A DNA stretch of 64,000 nucleotides from Serpentinimonas maccroryi (GCF_000828915.1 NZ_AP014569.1:1364001-1428000); one strand, 5' to 3'. Shown: positions 12,024 to 22,931, numbered from the stretch's first letter. Translations and numbers: made by a program. The notes: a model not told the origin generated them from the letters alone.

Positions 12024-12051
12024 TTGCGCCGCGAAAAAACTGAACTACACT
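12024..12051 (+). promoter_or_regulatory. Candidate sigma-70 promoter at the start of the split-barrel gene
   Basis: TTGCGC (12024-12029) and TACACT (12046-12051) are 16 bases apart. The expected transcription start, about seven bases after the -10 box, falls on the GTG at 12058, so the transcript could be leaderless. Both boxes are imperfect. Confidence 0.3.
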
Positions 12052-12057
12052 GGAGCC

Positions 12058-12561
12058 GTGAGCCTCACCGACGCCGATCTCCACCTGCTGCGCACCCTGC
12101 TGCAAACGCAGCGCTTGGCCGCGCTGGCCACCTTGCACCGGGGCGAGCCCGCGGTGTCGATGGTGCCCGTTGCGCTGCTGCCCGAGTGCGGCAGCGCGGT
12201 GCTGCACGTAAGCCGGCTGGCCACCCACACCAAAGACATGCTCGAGCAACCCGCCGTGGCGCTGCTGTTCGTGGCCGATGCAACTCTGCCAAGCGGCGGC
12301 GAAACGCCGGACGCCCACAACCCACTGGCCCGGCCGCGCCTGAGCCTCAAGGGCCGCGCCCTGCCCTGCCCGCCCGATGCGCCGCGCTACGCCGCCGCCC
12401 GCGCCGCCTACCTCGAGCGGCTGCCCGAGGCGCGCGAGCTGTTCGAGTTTCCAGACTTTGCACTGTTTTTAATCGAGCCGGTGTCGGCGCGCTTTGTGGC
12501 TGGCTTTGGCCGCGCCCACTCGCTCACCGTCGAACGTTGGCGCGCCGCGCTGGCGGGATAG
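12058..12561 (+). CDS. Pyridoxamine-5'-phosphate-oxidase-like (HugZ-type) split-barrel protein
   Basis: 167 residues from GTG. The stretches LAALATLHRGEPAVSMVPVA, VLHVSRLATHTKDM and PRLSLKGRA match the flavin-binding split-barrel family that includes HugZ-like haem-utilisation and PNPOx-like proteins. The C-terminal haem-binding part of true HugZ is absent, so the substrate is unknown; FMN or F420-like cofactor binding is inference. The GTG start is the only one that keeps the conserved beginning (SLTDADLHLLRTLL). Divergent from moaD and convergent with the flavin oxidoreductase gene. Confidence 0.75.
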   Translation: MSLTDADLHLLRTLLQTQRLAALATLHRGEPAVSMVPVALLPECGSAVLHVSRLATHTKDMLEQPAVALLFVADATLPSGGETPDAHNPLARPRLSLKGRALPCPPDAPRYAAARAAYLERLPEARELFEFPDFALFLIEPVSARFVAGFGRAHSLTVERWRAALAG

Positions 12562-12584
12562 CGCCCCGCTGATCAAAACAAAGC

Positions 12585-13574
12585 TCAGCCCAGCAAGCGC
12601 TGGCGCGCCACCGCATACTCGCGCTTGAGCTGCGCCACCCGCTCGGCCGCAGGCAGCACGCGGTCGATCGCGCCAATGCCTTGGCCGCAGCCCCAGATGT
12701 CTTTCCATGCCTTGGCGGCGGCACCGCCGAAGTTCATCGCGCTCGGGTCGCTCTCGGGCAGGTGCTCCGGGTCGAGCCCCGCGACCACGATCGAGGCCTT
12801 GAGGTAGTTGCCGTGCACGCCGGTGAACAGGTTGCTGTAAACGATGTCGTCCGAGTTGCTGTCAACCACGCACTGCTTGTATTCGGCGCTGGCGCGCGCT
12901 TCGTCGGTGGCGATAAAGGCCGAGCCGATGTAGGCAAAATCGGCCCCCATGGCTTGCGCCGCCAGCACCGCGCTGCCGCTGGCGATGGAGCCCGAGAGCG
13001 CCAGCGGGCCGTCGAACCACTGGCGGATTTCTTGCACCAGCGCAAACGGGCTTTTCACGCCCGCGTGCCCACCCGCCCCAGCGGCCACCGCCACCAGCCC
13101 GTCGGCACCCTTTTCGATCGCCTTGTGCGCAAAAGCGTTGTTGATGATGTCGTGCAGCACCACCCCGCCCCAGCTGTGTACGGCTTGGTTCACGTCGACG
13201 CGCGCGCCGAGGCTGGTGATGACGATCGGCACTCGGTACTTGGCGCACAGCGCCAGATCGGCCTCGAGCCGGTCGTTGCTCTTGTGCACGATCTGGTTGA
13301 TGGCAAAGGGGGCCGCCGGTTGCTCGGGGTGCGCGCGGTCGTGCGCCGCCAGCGCCTCGGTGATTTCGGCCAGCCATTCGTCGAGCTGCGAGGCCGGGCG
13401 CGCGTTGAGCGCCGGCATGGAGCCGACGATGCCGGCGCAGCACTGCGCGATCACCAGCTTGGGGTTGCTGATGATGAACAGCGGCGCACCGATGACCGGG
13501 AACGGCACACGCTGCAAGGCACCCGGCAACGGTGATCGGGGCGTGGGGGCGGGATGGGAAGCGGGAATGGACAT
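12585..13574 (-). CDS. NAD(P)H-dependent flavin oxidoreductase / nitronate monooxygenase family
   Basis: 329 residues. TIM-barrel FMN enzyme of the 2-nitropropane dioxygenase family: PVIGAPLFIISNPKLV at the N-terminus, GAGGHAG carrying the family histidine, ALSGSIASGSAVLAAQAMGA and GSAFIATDEA for phosphate binding. The ATG at 13574 is used; an upstream TTG would overlap the previous stop. It lies directly after the acyl-CoA dehydrogenase and etfBA on the same strand. That suggests a role in acyl-CoA or nitroalkane/enoyl metabolism, but the real substrate cannot be read from sequence. Confidence 0.85.
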   Translation of the reverse strand: MSIPASHPAPTPRSPLPGALQRVPFPVIGAPLFIISNPKLVIAQCCAGIVGSMPALNARPASQLDEWLAEITEALAAHDRAHPEQPAAPFAINQIVHKSNDRLEADLALCAKYRVPIVITSLGARVDVNQAVHSWGGVVLHDIINNAFAHKAIEKGADGLVAVAAGAGGHAGVKSPFALVQEIRQWFDGPLALSGSIASGSAVLAAQAMGADFAYIGSAFIATDEARASAEYKQCVVDSNSDDIVYSNLFTGVHGNYLKASIVVAGLDPEHLPESDPSAMNFGGAAAKAWKDIWGCGQGIGAIDRVLPAAERVAQLKREYAVARQRLLG

Positions 13575-13612
13575 GGGATGAGGCTCGTCAATCGTATCTG
13601 GTCGGTCGTCAA

Positions 13613-15403
13613 TCAAAACGCGTCGGGGCTGATCTCGGTCACGGCGGCGTGGCCGGCGACGATGCTGTCGCGCTGGCTGCCGGCGCGGCTGAGCAGGTGG
13701 TCGGCGTAAAAGCGCGCGGTCAGGATCTTGGTGCGCATGAACTCGGCCTCGCGCCCCGCAGCCAGCTCGCGCTCGGCCACCAGCAGCGCACGCGCCAGCT
13801 GCCAGCCGGCCACCAGGTTGCCGCCCAGCAGCAGATAGGGCACGCTGCCGGCAAAAACCGCATTCGGGTTGGCCTTGGCGTGTTCGAGCACAAAGGCCAC
13901 CGCGTCTAGAAACGCCAGCCGCGCCGCTTGCAGCTGCTCTCGCAGCGCCAGCGCGTGGGCGCTGCCGCTGGCTTGCAGCTCGGCCTCGGTGGCCTCGATC
14001 TGCGCCGCCACGGCGCGCGCCGTGCGGCCGCCATCGCGCAGCGTCTTGCGGCCCACGAAGTCGTTGGCTTGGATCGCCGTCGTGCCCTCGTAGATGGTGA
14101 GGATGCGCGCGTCGCGGTAGTACTGGGCAGCGCCGGTTTCTTCGACGAAACCCATGCCGCCGTGCACCTGCACGCCCAGCGAGGCCACTTCGATGCTCAT
14201 CTCGGTGCTGTAGCCCTTGACCAGCGGCACCAAAAACTCATAAAAGCTCGCGTTCTGCGCGCGCGCAGCGTCATCGGGGTGGTGGTGCGCGCCGTCGTAG
14301 GCAGCCGCGGCCACGCTGGCCATGGCGCGGCAGCCCTCGGTGTAGGCGCGCATGGTGAGCAGCATGCGCTTCACATCGGGGTGCACGATGATGGGCGCGG
14401 CTTGGGCCGAACTGCCATCCACCGGGCGGCTTTGCAGGCGCTCGCGCGCAAACGCCACCGCCTTTTGGTAAGCGCGTTCGGCCACCGCAATGCCTTGCAG
14501 CCCCACGGCAAAACGGGCCGCGTTCATCATGATGAACATGTACTCGAGCCCGCGGTTGGCCTGGCCCACCAAGTAGCCCTCGGCGCCGCCGTGGTCGCCA
14601 AATTGCAGCACCGCCGTCGGGCTGGCCTTGATGCCCAGCTTGTGTTCGATGCTGACGCAGCGCACGTCATTGCGCGCCCCGGGCTGGCCCTCGGCGTCGA
14701 GCACAAATTTGGGCACGATGAACAGGCTGATGCCCTTGACGCCCTCGGGCGCGCCGGGGATGCGCGCCAGCACCAGGTGCACGATGTTGGGCGTGTAGTC
14801 GTGCTCGCCGTAGGTGATAAAAATCTTGGTGCCAAAGACCTTGTAGCTGCCATCGGCCTGCGGCTCGGCGCGGCTGCGCACCAGCGCCAAGTCCGAACCC
14901 GCCTGCGGCTCGGTCAGGCACATGGTGCCGGTCCATTCGCCGGCAATCATGGGCGGCAAAAAAAGCTGCTTTTGCTCCTCGGTGCCTGCCGTCAGCAGGG
15001 CCTCGATGGCGCCGTCGGTGAGCAGCGGGCACAGGGCAAAGCTCAGGTTGGCGGAATTGAACATCTCCACACACGCCGCCCCAATGCTTTTGGGCAAGCC
15101 CTGGCCGCCAAACTGCACCGGGTGCTGCAAACCCTGCCAGCCACCCTCGGCAAACTGATGAAAGGCCTGCTTGAAGCCCGGCGTGGTGCTGACCTTGCCA
15201 TCGTGGTACGACGACGGGTACTTGTCGCCCTCCCAGTTCAGGGGCGCGATCACCTCTTGGTTCAGGCGCGCGCATTCTTCCAGCACCGCCTGCGCCGTCT
15301 CCAGCCCAGCGTCTTCAAAACCGGGCAGGCGCGCCACCTGCTCGAGCCCGGCGAGGTGCTGCAGATTGAACATCAGGTCTTTGACGGGGGCCACATAGCT
15401 CAT
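13613..15403 (-). CDS. Acyl-CoA dehydrogenase (long, DmdC/AcdA-like class)
   Basis: 596 residues, the size of the class with an extra C-terminal domain rather than the 380-residue short enzymes. FAD and substrate regions are visible: MCLTEPQAGSDLALVRSRAE, FGTKIFITYGEHD, and the motif with the catalytic Glu, YEGTTAIQANDFVGRK. LGVQVHGGMGFVEETGAAQ is also typical. It oxidises an acyl-CoA and passes electrons to ETF, encoded by the two genes just upstream in the same direction. The exact substrate (fatty, branched-chain or methylmercaptopropionyl-CoA) is not determined. Confidence 0.9.
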   Translation of the reverse strand: MSYVAPVKDLMFNLQHLAGLEQVARLPGFEDAGLETAQAVLEECARLNQEVIAPLNWEGDKYPSSYHDGKVSTTPGFKQAFHQFAEGGWQGLQHPVQFGGQGLPKSIGAACVEMFNSANLSFALCPLLTDGAIEALLTAGTEEQKQLFLPPMIAGEWTGTMCLTEPQAGSDLALVRSRAEPQADGSYKVFGTKIFITYGEHDYTPNIVHLVLARIPGAPEGVKGISLFIVPKFVLDAEGQPGARNDVRCVSIEHKLGIKASPTAVLQFGDHGGAEGYLVGQANRGLEYMFIMMNAARFAVGLQGIAVAERAYQKAVAFARERLQSRPVDGSSAQAAPIIVHPDVKRMLLTMRAYTEGCRAMASVAAAAYDGAHHHPDDAARAQNASFYEFLVPLVKGYSTEMSIEVASLGVQVHGGMGFVEETGAAQYYRDARILTIYEGTTAIQANDFVGRKTLRDGGRTARAVAAQIEATEAELQASGSAHALALREQLQAARLAFLDAVAFVLEHAKANPNAVFAGSVPYLLLGGNLVAGWQLARALLVAERELAAGREAEFMRTKILTARFYADHLLSRAGSQRDSIVAGHAAVTEISPDAF

Positions 15404-15501
15404 TTTTTAGTCTCCGTTGAACGAGGATTGCGCGCCGTTGGCGCCGCGTTGAAGGCAGATGCAAAAAAGGCATCGAAACCGATGCCCTTGGGTGTGGGCG
15501 C

Positions 15502-16434
15502 TTACAGCGCCTTGACCAGCTCCGGCAGCGCCTGGAACAAATCGGCCTCGAGCGCGTAGTCGGCCACGGCAAAGATCGGGGCTTCCGGGTCTTTGTTGAT
15601 GGCCACGATCACCTTCGAGTCTTTCATGCCCGCCAAATGCTGGATCGCGCCCGAAATGCCGACCGCGATGTAGAGCTGCGGCGCCACGATCTTGCCCGTT
15701 TGACCGACCTGCAAATCGTTGGGCGCGTAACCGGCATCGACGGCGGCGCGGCTGGCGCCGATGGCGGCGCCGAGCTTGTCGGCCAGCGGCGTGAGCAGGG
15801 CATTGAACTGCTCGGCGCTGCCCAGCGCCCGGCCACCGCTGACGATCACCTTGGCCGCCGACAGTTCGGGGCGGTCGTTTTGCGCCAGTTCGCTGCCCAC
15901 AAAGGCGCTCAACCCGCTGTCGGCCACGGCCGCCACCGCCTCGATCGCGGCGCTGCCACCGGTGGCGGGGGCGGCGTCAAAGCCGGTGCCGCGCACCGTG
16001 AGCACTTTCACGGCGTCGGTGCTTTGCACCGTGGCCACGGCGTTGCCGGCGTAGATCGGGCGCTCGAAGGTGTCGGGGGCCAGCACCTTGGTGATTTCGC
16101 TCACCTGCGCCACATCGAGCAAAGCGGCCACGCGCGGGGCCACGTTTTTGCCGCTGGCTGTGGCGGCAAACACGATGTGGCTGTAGCCAGCGGCCAGCGC
16201 CAGCACTTGGGCCGCCACATTTTCGGCCAAGCCGTGCGCCAGCGCAGGGCCGTCGGCGTGCAGCACCTTGGCCACACCGGCAATCTGGGCGGCCGCTTGG
16301 GCGGCGGCGGCGGCGTGGTGGCCGGCGACCAATACGTGTACTTCGGGGCAGCAGGCGGCAGCGGCGCTGACGGCGTTGCGCGTGGCGCCCTTGAGCGTGG
16401 CGTGGTCGTGTTCGGCAATGACGAGTGCGGTCAT
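15502..16434 (-). CDS. etfA: Electron transfer flavoprotein alpha subunit EtfA
   Basis: 310 residues. The C-terminal FAD domain signature [19 protein letters not shown] is followed by [20 protein letters not shown], and VSGGRALGS lies near residue 200. Forms a heterodimer with EtfB, accepts electrons from acyl-CoA dehydrogenases and passes them to ETF-ubiquinone oxidoreductase. It follows etfB by 16 bases, and a 98-base gap separates it from the dehydrogenase gene. Confidence 0.97.
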   Translation of the reverse strand: MTALVIAEHDHATLKGATRNAVSAAAACCPEVHVLVAGHHAAAAAQAAAQIAGVAKVLHADGPALAHGLAENVAAQVLALAAGYSHIVFAATASGKNVAPRVAALLDVAQVSEITKVLAPDTFERPIYAGNAVATVQSTDAVKVLTVRGTGFDAAPATGGSAAIEAVAAVADSGLSAFVGSELAQNDRPELSAAKVIVSGGRALGSAEQFNALLTPLADKLGAAIGASRAAVDAGYAPNDLQVGQTGKIVAPQLYIAVGISGAIQHLAGMKDSKVIVAINKDPEAPIFAVADYALEADLFQALPELVKAL

Positions 16435-16450
16435 GGGGTCGGTCTCCTGT

Positions 16451-17200
16451 TTAGATCACTTTGGCTTCGTTGCGCAGCTTGTCCACCAATTCGGCCACAC
16501 TGCCGACCTTGATGCCGGCCTTGCGCGCCGCCGGCTCGGCCACCTTCAGGGTTTTGAGGCGCGGCGCGGTATCGACACCCAGATCGGCCGGCGACAGGGT
16601 TTCGAGCGGCTTTTTCTTGGCCTTCATGATGTTGGGCAGCGTCACGTAGCGCGGCTCGTTCAGGCGCAGATCGGTGCTCACCAGCGCCGGCAGGCTCAGG
16701 CTCAGGGTCTCGAGCCCGCCATCGACCTCGCGCGTCACGCGCGCCCGGCCATCCACCACTTCAAGCTTGGAGGCAAAAGTGGCTTGGGGCAACTTGGCCA
16801 GCGCCGCCAGCATCTGGCCGGTCTGGTTGGCGTCGTCGTCGATCGCCTGCTTGCCCAAGATCACCAAGCCCGGCTGCTCGCGTGCCACCAACGCCGCCAG
16901 CAGCTTGGCCACCGCCAGCGGTTGCAGCTCGTCATCGGTCTGCACCAAAATGGCCCGATCGGCCCCGATCGCCATGGCTGTGCGCAGCGTTTCGGTGCAC
17001 TGCGCCACACCGCAGGAAACCGCCACCACCTCGGTGGCCACGCCTTTTTCTTTCAGGCGCACCGCTTCCTCGATGGCGATCTCATCGAAAGGGTTCATGC
17101 TCATCTTGACGTTGGCGATATCGACGCCGCTGCCGTCGGCCTTGACGCGCACCTTGACGTTGTAGTCCACCACGCGCTTGACCGGGACCAGAATTTTCAT
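16451..17200 (-). CDS. etfB: Electron transfer flavoprotein beta subunit EtfB
   Basis: 249 residues beginning [20 protein letters not shown], the conserved start of the family. It carries [35 protein letters not shown] (AMP-binding) and the dehydrogenase-recognition loop near [17 protein letters not shown]. An AGGAG ribosome-binding site lies 7 bases before the ATG. First gene of the etfB-etfA-acyl-CoA dehydrogenase-flavin oxidoreductase group; a promoter with two palindromic operators lies upstream. Confidence 0.97.
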   Translation of the reverse strand: MKILVPVKRVVDYNVKVRVKADGSGVDIANVKMSMNPFDEIAIEEAVRLKEKGVATEVVAVSCGVAQCTETLRTAMAIGADRAILVQTDDELQPLAVAKLLAALVAREQPGLVILGKQAIDDDANQTGQMLAALAKLPQATFASKLEVVDGRARVTREVDGGLETLSLSLPALVSTDLRLNEPRYVTLPNIMKAKKKPLETLSPADLGVDTAPRLKTLKVAEPAARKAGIKVGSVAELVDKLRNEAKVI

Positions 17201-17247
17201 GCCTTGCTCCTGTGTGATTGAGTGTGAAACTGCGCGCCCACAAGCGC

Positions 17248-17269
17248 TTGACGTTTACGTAAACGCCAA
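17248..17269. promoter_or_regulatory. LiuR-like palindromic operator upstream of etfB
   Basis: A 22-base near-perfect palindrome centred on TTTACGTAAA, beginning TTGACGTTTACGTAAACG, with one mismatched pair. It closely resembles the operator I recall for the MerR-family regulator LiuR, which controls branched-chain amino acid and acyl-CoA oxidation genes in proteobacteria. Placement 48 bases before etfB fits; identity of the regulator is inference. Confidence 0.65.
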
Positions 17270-17292
17270 CATTGTACGCACGCCGAAAAATC

Positions 17293-17304
17293 GAACGACC
17301 GTTC
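17293..17304. promoter_or_regulatory. Second palindromic operator (TetR-like) upstream of etfB
   Basis: GAACG and CGTTC are separated by AC, and the site is flanked symmetrically by runs of five or more A on the left and T on the right. It sits immediately downstream of the predicted transcription start, where a repressor would block transcription. A TetR-family fatty-acid regulator is a reasonable guess. Confidence 0.5.
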
Positions 17305-17315
17305 TTTTTTTCGCC

Positions 17316-17346
17316 ATTATAGTCGGGCTGACGGCTGAAATGTCAA
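17316..17346 (-). promoter_or_regulatory. Sigma-70 promoter for etfBA
   Basis: On the minus strand a consensus TTGACA (17341-17346) and TATAAT (17316-17321) are separated by 19 bases, slightly longer than ideal. A second TTGACA lies at 17355-17360. The predicted start is near 17309, giving a leader of about 110 bases that includes both palindromes. Confidence 0.6.
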
Positions 17347-17451
17347 GGCTGGAGTGTCAAGCCACAACCCGCCAAAGGGATGCGTAGCGGGAGGCACGCC
17401 ACGCCCAATGGAACCAGCGCCCGCTCCCGAGCATCTGGTGGCGAACGCTCG

Positions 17452-18804
17452 CTATGCGGCAAACGGCCTATACGCGACCCGGTCGCCGTGAGCGATGGTC
17501 TGGTTGGGCGCTTTGTCCACCAAGCCGTCAGCCCAGGCGATGGAGCTGAGCACGCCTGAACCTTGGTTGGGATAGAGCTCGAGCCCGCCGTGGGCGTTGC
17601 GGCGCACGCGCAAAAACTCGCGCCGCCGCTCTGGCTTGGGCCAATCAAAATGCGCAGGCAACTCGATCGGCTCGGGCAGACCGTTGGCCGCTGGGCCTTG
17701 CACCCCCTGCAAGCGGCGCACGAAGGGCTGCACCAGCAGCATGAACGTGACGTAACTGGCCACCGGGTTGCCGGGTAGGCCGATGTAGTGGCAGCGCTGG
17801 CCTGCGCCTGAATTTGCGCCTGCACCCTCCCCATCGCGCTCCAGCCAGCCGTGGGCAAAAGGTTTGCCAGGCTTGATGGCGATCTGCCACAGGTGCAGGC
17901 CGCCCAGCGCCTGCACGGCGGCTTTGAGGTGGTCGGCTTCACCCACCGACACACCGCCGGTGCTCAGCACCAGGTCGTGGTTTGCTGCCGCTGCGCGCAG
18001 CGCCGCCACGGTGGCGTCGAGCCGATCCGGCACCGGCGGGCACACGCTCACGCTGCAACCCAGGCGCTGCAACAGGGCACGCAAAAAATAGCGGTTGCTG
18101 TTGTAGATCGCACCCAGCGGCAGCTGCTCCGGGGGCACGCTGCCGGGTTCGGCCAGTTCGTCGCCGCTGCTCAGCAGCGCCACGCGCAGGCGCCGGTGCA
18201 GCGGCAGCTGCGCCGCCCCAAGGCTGGCGGCCAGCCCGAGTTCGGCCGGGCCCAGCAGGGTGCCGGCGGGCAGCACGGTCTGGCCGCGGCCTAGGTCTTC
18301 GCCCCGGCGGCGGATGTGCTGCCCGAGCTGCGCCGGCTTGCGCAAGCGCACCTGCGGCTGGCCGCTGGCATCGGTGCTGGCCTCGGCCTCTTCTTGCACC
18401 AACACCGCGTCGGCCCCGGCGGGAAGGGGGGCGCCAGTGAAAATGCGCGCCACCGTGCCGGGCTGCAAGGCAGCCGCCGACCCTGCCGCAGTGCCCAAGG
18501 CCTCGCCGGCACCCACAGGCCCGGCGGCGATGCGCTGGCTCACCGGCAGGGCAGCCCCGGCGGCGTGAGCCGCAGCGGCTTCGGCGGCGCGCACCGCGTA
18601 GCCGTCCATGGCGCTGTTGTCAAAACCGGGCACGTCAAAGGCGGCTTGCAGCGCCTGCGCCAGCACGCGGCCGTCGGCTTCGTCGAGCGGCACGGGCTCG
18701 ATCTCGCGCAGCGGCTGCGCTGTGGCCAGCAGGGCCGCCAGCGCGTCATCGAGCGCCAGCAGGCCGGGTCGGGCTTGGGTTGGGTCAGCAGCGGGGTGGT
18801 TCAT
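17452..18804 (-). CDS. moeA: Molybdopterin molybdenumtransferase MoeA
   Basis: 450 residues. Inserts molybdate into adenylated molybdopterin. Motifs in order: NSAMDGYAVRA, IFTGAPLPAGADAVLVQEE, LLSSGDEL, LSTGGVSVGEADHLKAAV and GLPGNPVASYVTF. The start is the ATG at 18804; the same frame stays open far upstream through thrC, but that part is non-coding shadow. It follows thrC by 53 bases on the same strand. The usual partners moaD and moaE are 5.5 kb further on, beyond the etf block. Confidence 0.96.
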   Translation of the reverse strand: MNHPAADPTQARPGLLALDDALAALLATAQPLREIEPVPLDEADGRVLAQALQAAFDVPGFDNSAMDGYAVRAAEAAAAHAAGAALPVSQRIAAGPVGAGEALGTAAGSAAALQPGTVARIFTGAPLPAGADAVLVQEEAEASTDASGQPQVRLRKPAQLGQHIRRRGEDLGRGQTVLPAGTLLGPAELGLAASLGAAQLPLHRRLRVALLSSGDELAEPGSVPPEQLPLGAIYNSNRYFLRALLQRLGCSVSVCPPVPDRLDATVAALRAAAANHDLVLSTGGVSVGEADHLKAAVQALGGLHLWQIAIKPGKPFAHGWLERDGEGAGANSGAGQRCHYIGLPGNPVASYVTFMLLVQPFVRRLQGVQGPAANGLPEPIELPAHFDWPKPERRREFLRVRRNAHGGLELYPNQGSGVLSSIAWADGLVDKAPNQTIAHGDRVAYRPFAA

Positions 18805-18857
18805 GCGGGTGGGTGCGGGTCTGGGGCGCGGGTCTAGGGTGCGTGTCTGGGGTGTGC

Positions 18858-20287
18858 TCAGGCGGCGCATTGCTCGGCAATGTAGGCTTTTACGCGCTGC
18901 ACATCGGCCGGCAGCAGCCGCACCCGCTTGGGCAGCTTTTCGATGCCTTCGAGCGCCGCGGGCCGCTCGGGCTCGCGCCCCAGCGCTTCCACTAGGGTGG
19001 CGGCAAACTTCACCGGCAGCGCGGTTTCCAGCACCACCATCGGCGTACCGGGCTGCTGGTGCTGGCGCGCCACTTTCACGGCGTCGGCGGTGTGCGGGTC
19101 CAGCATCTGGCCGCTGTGTTGCCACGCGGCGCGGATGGTGGCGAGGCGCTCGGCGTGGCTGCTGCACCCGCTCACGAAGCCGTAGCGGCTGCGGATCTGG
19201 GCAAAAGCCGGGTCGGCGCTCAGGTCGAAGGCGCCGCTGCGCGCCAGTTCGGCGCCAAACAGGGCCTGGGTGCGCTGCGCGTCGCGCCCGAGCAGATCGA
19301 ACACGAAGCGCTCGAAGTTGCTGGCCTTGGAGATGTCCATCGAGGGGCTCGAGGTCTCGAAGGTCTGGGCACTGGGGCGCACGCGGTAGCGGCCGGTGCG
19401 AAAAAACTCGTCGAGCACATCGTTTTCGTTGGTCGCCACCACCAGTTGCGCGAGCGGCAGGCCCATCATGCGCGCCACGTGGCCGGCGCAGACGTTGCCA
19501 AAGTTGCCGCTGGGCACGGCAAAGCCTATGCGTTCGCTGTCGGAGCGGGTGAGGGCAAAATAGCCGGCAAAGTAATACACCACCTGCGCCAGCAGGCGCG
19601 CCCAGTTGATCGAGTTGACGCTGCCGATCTGGTAGCGGCGCTTGAATTCGAGGTCGGCGCTGACCGCCTTGACGATGTCTTGGCAGTCGTCGAACACGCC
19701 CTCGATCGCCAGGTTGTGGATGTTCGGGTCTTGCAGGCTGTACATCTGCGCCTGCTGGAAGGCGCTCATGCGCCCGTGCGGCGAGAGCATGAACACGCGC
19801 ACCCCGCGCTTGCCGCGCAGCGCGTATTCGGCGGCGCTGCCGGTGTCGCCGCTGGTGGCGCCCAAGATGTTGAGCTGCGCCCCACGGCGTGCCAGTTCGT
19901 ACTCGAACAGGTTGCCCAGCAGCTGCATCGCCATGTCTTTGAAGGCCAGCGTGGGGCCGTTGGACAACTCCTGAATCCACAGGCCCTCGTCGAGCCGGCG
20001 CAGCGGCGTGATGGTGGCGCTGCCAAAGGCTGCGGCGGTGTAGGTTTGGGCGCACAGGGCGCGAAGGTCGGCGCTCGGGATGTCGTCGATGTAGAGCGAC
20101 AACACCTCGAAGGCCAGCGCCGCATAACCCTGCTCGGCCCAGACGCTGCGCCAGCGCGCCAGCGTGGCGGCATCGACCTGCGGGTAGTGCTCGGGCAGGT
20201 ACAGGCCGCCGTCGGGGGCCAGCCCTTCGAGCAAGATGTCGCAAAAGCGCAGCCGCTCCGGGTGGCCGCGGGTGGAGAGGTAGCGCA

Positions 20288-20288
<1 letters not shown>
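18858..20288 (-). CDS. thrC: Threonine synthase ThrC
   Basis: 476 residues, the long class of threonine synthase. Converts O-phosphohomoserine to threonine using PLP. It starts MRYLSTRGHPERLRFCDIL; the PLP lysine is in SNGPTLAFKDMAMQLLGN, followed by GATSGDTGSAAEYAL and AVPSGNFGNV. The ATG overlaps the hom stop (ATGA), so the two threonine genes are translationally coupled. Confidence 0.97.
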
Positions 20289-21598
<1,310 letters not shown>

Positions 21599-21656
21599 CG
21601 CCAAAGGTGCTTTCTGCAAAAAAATAGGGGATGGAGGTGCCGCGGCGCGGGCGTTT

Positions 21657-22895
21657 TCAGGTGTTGTGGCGCTTGCGCAACTGCGCCAGAAAGCGCGCAA
21701 TGCGCCCGATGGCTTCGCTCAAATCGTCGGCGTGCGGCAGGAAAACCAAGCGGAAGTGATCCGGTTGCGGCCAGTTAAAGCCCGTTCCCTGCACGATCAG
21801 CACTTTTTCTTCGGCCAGCAGGTCGTAGGCAAACTGCTGGTCGTCGGCGATCGGGTACACCTTGGGGTCGAGGCGCGGGAACATGTACAGCGCCGCCTTG
21901 GGCTTGACCACACTCACGCCCGGAATCTGGCTCATGAGCTCGTAGGCCAGATCGCGCTGGCGGCACAGGCGCCCGCCCGGGGCCACCAGGTCTTTGATGC
22001 TCTGGTAGCCGCCGAGCGCGGTCTGGATCGCCATCTGGCCCGGCGTGTTGGCGCACAGGCGCATCGAAGCCAGCATGTTCAGGCCCTCGATGTAGTCGCG
22101 CGCGCGCCGTTTGTCGCCCGAGACCACCATCCAGCCGGCGCGGTAGCCACAGGAGCGGTAGTTTTTGCTCAGGCCGTTGAAGGTCAGCACCAGCACCTCG
22201 TCGGCCAGCGCCGCCACGCTGGTGTGGGTGGCGCCGTCGTACAGGGTTTTGTCGTAAATCTCGTCGGCGAAGATCACCAGCCCGTGCTGGCGTGCGATCT
22301 CGACGATCGCGCGCAGCAGGTCGTCGGGGTAGAGCGCACCGGTGGGGTTGTTGGGGTTGATGACGACGATGCCCTTGGTCTGCGGCGTGATCTTGCGCCG
22401 AATGTCGTCAAGGTCCGGCAGCCAGCCGCTGCCTTCGTCGCACAAGTAGTGCACCGGCGTGCCCCCGGCCAGCGCCACGCTGGCGGTGTAGAGCGGGTAG
22501 TCGGGGGCCGGGATCAGCACCTCGTCGCCGCTGTTGAGCAGGGCGTTGAGGCTCATGCTGATCAGTTCGCTGGCGCCGTTGCCCAGGTACACGTCATCGA
22601 CCGTGACCCCGGCCACGCCTTTTTCTTGGGTGTAGTGCACCACCGCCTTGCGCGGCGCAAACAGGCCCTTGCTGTCGGTGTAGCCGGCGGCCGTGGGGGT
22701 GGGCAGGTTGCGGATCATGTCTTGCACGATCTCGTCGGGCGGCTGCAAGCCAAAGGCGGCGATGTTGCCGATGTTGAGCTTGATGATCTTGTGGCCTTCC
22801 TCCTCCATGGCGCGCGCTTTGTCGAGCACGGGGCCGCGGATGTCGTAGCAGACGTTGGCCAGTTTGGCTGATTTGAGCAGCGGCGGTGTGGGCAT
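21657..22895 (-). CDS. Pyridoxal-phosphate aminotransferase, AlaA/AlaC type
   Basis: 412 residues, fold-type I aminotransferase. The start MPTPPLLKSAKLANVCYDIR matches the alanine aminotransferase AlaA group. The PLP lysine is in FNGLSKNYRSCGYRAGW; INPNNPTGALYP and FADEIYDKTLYDG are also present. It heads the group with hom and thrC (59-base gap). It is therefore probably a glutamate-pyruvate type transaminase in amino acid synthesis; valine or aspartate family substrates are possible. Confidence 0.9.
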   Translation of the reverse strand: MPTPPLLKSAKLANVCYDIRGPVLDKARAMEEEGHKIIKLNIGNIAAFGLQPPDEIVQDMIRNLPTPTAAGYTDSKGLFAPRKAVVHYTQEKGVAGVTVDDVYLGNGASELISMSLNALLNSGDEVLIPAPDYPLYTASVALAGGTPVHYLCDEGSGWLPDLDDIRRKITPQTKGIVVINPNNPTGALYPDDLLRAIVEIARQHGLVIFADEIYDKTLYDGATHTSVAALADEVLVLTFNGLSKNYRSCGYRAGWMVVSGDKRRARDYIEGLNMLASMRLCANTPGQMAIQTALGGYQSIKDLVAPGGRLCRQRDLAYELMSQIPGVSVVKPKAALYMFPRLDPKVYPIADDQQFAYDLLAEEKVLIVQGTGFNWPQPDHFRLVFLPHADDLSEAIGRIARFLAQLRKRHNT

Positions 22896-22931
22896 GGCAG
22901 GTGGGCTTGGGCGAGCAGGAAGAGCGAAACC

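Noticed and set aside
17452-20244. A single 930-codon frame that would fuse a novel protein to MoeA
   Set aside because: The first half is an Arg/Ala-rich out-of-frame reading of thrC. MoeA has a normal ATG at 18804 and the family length from there.
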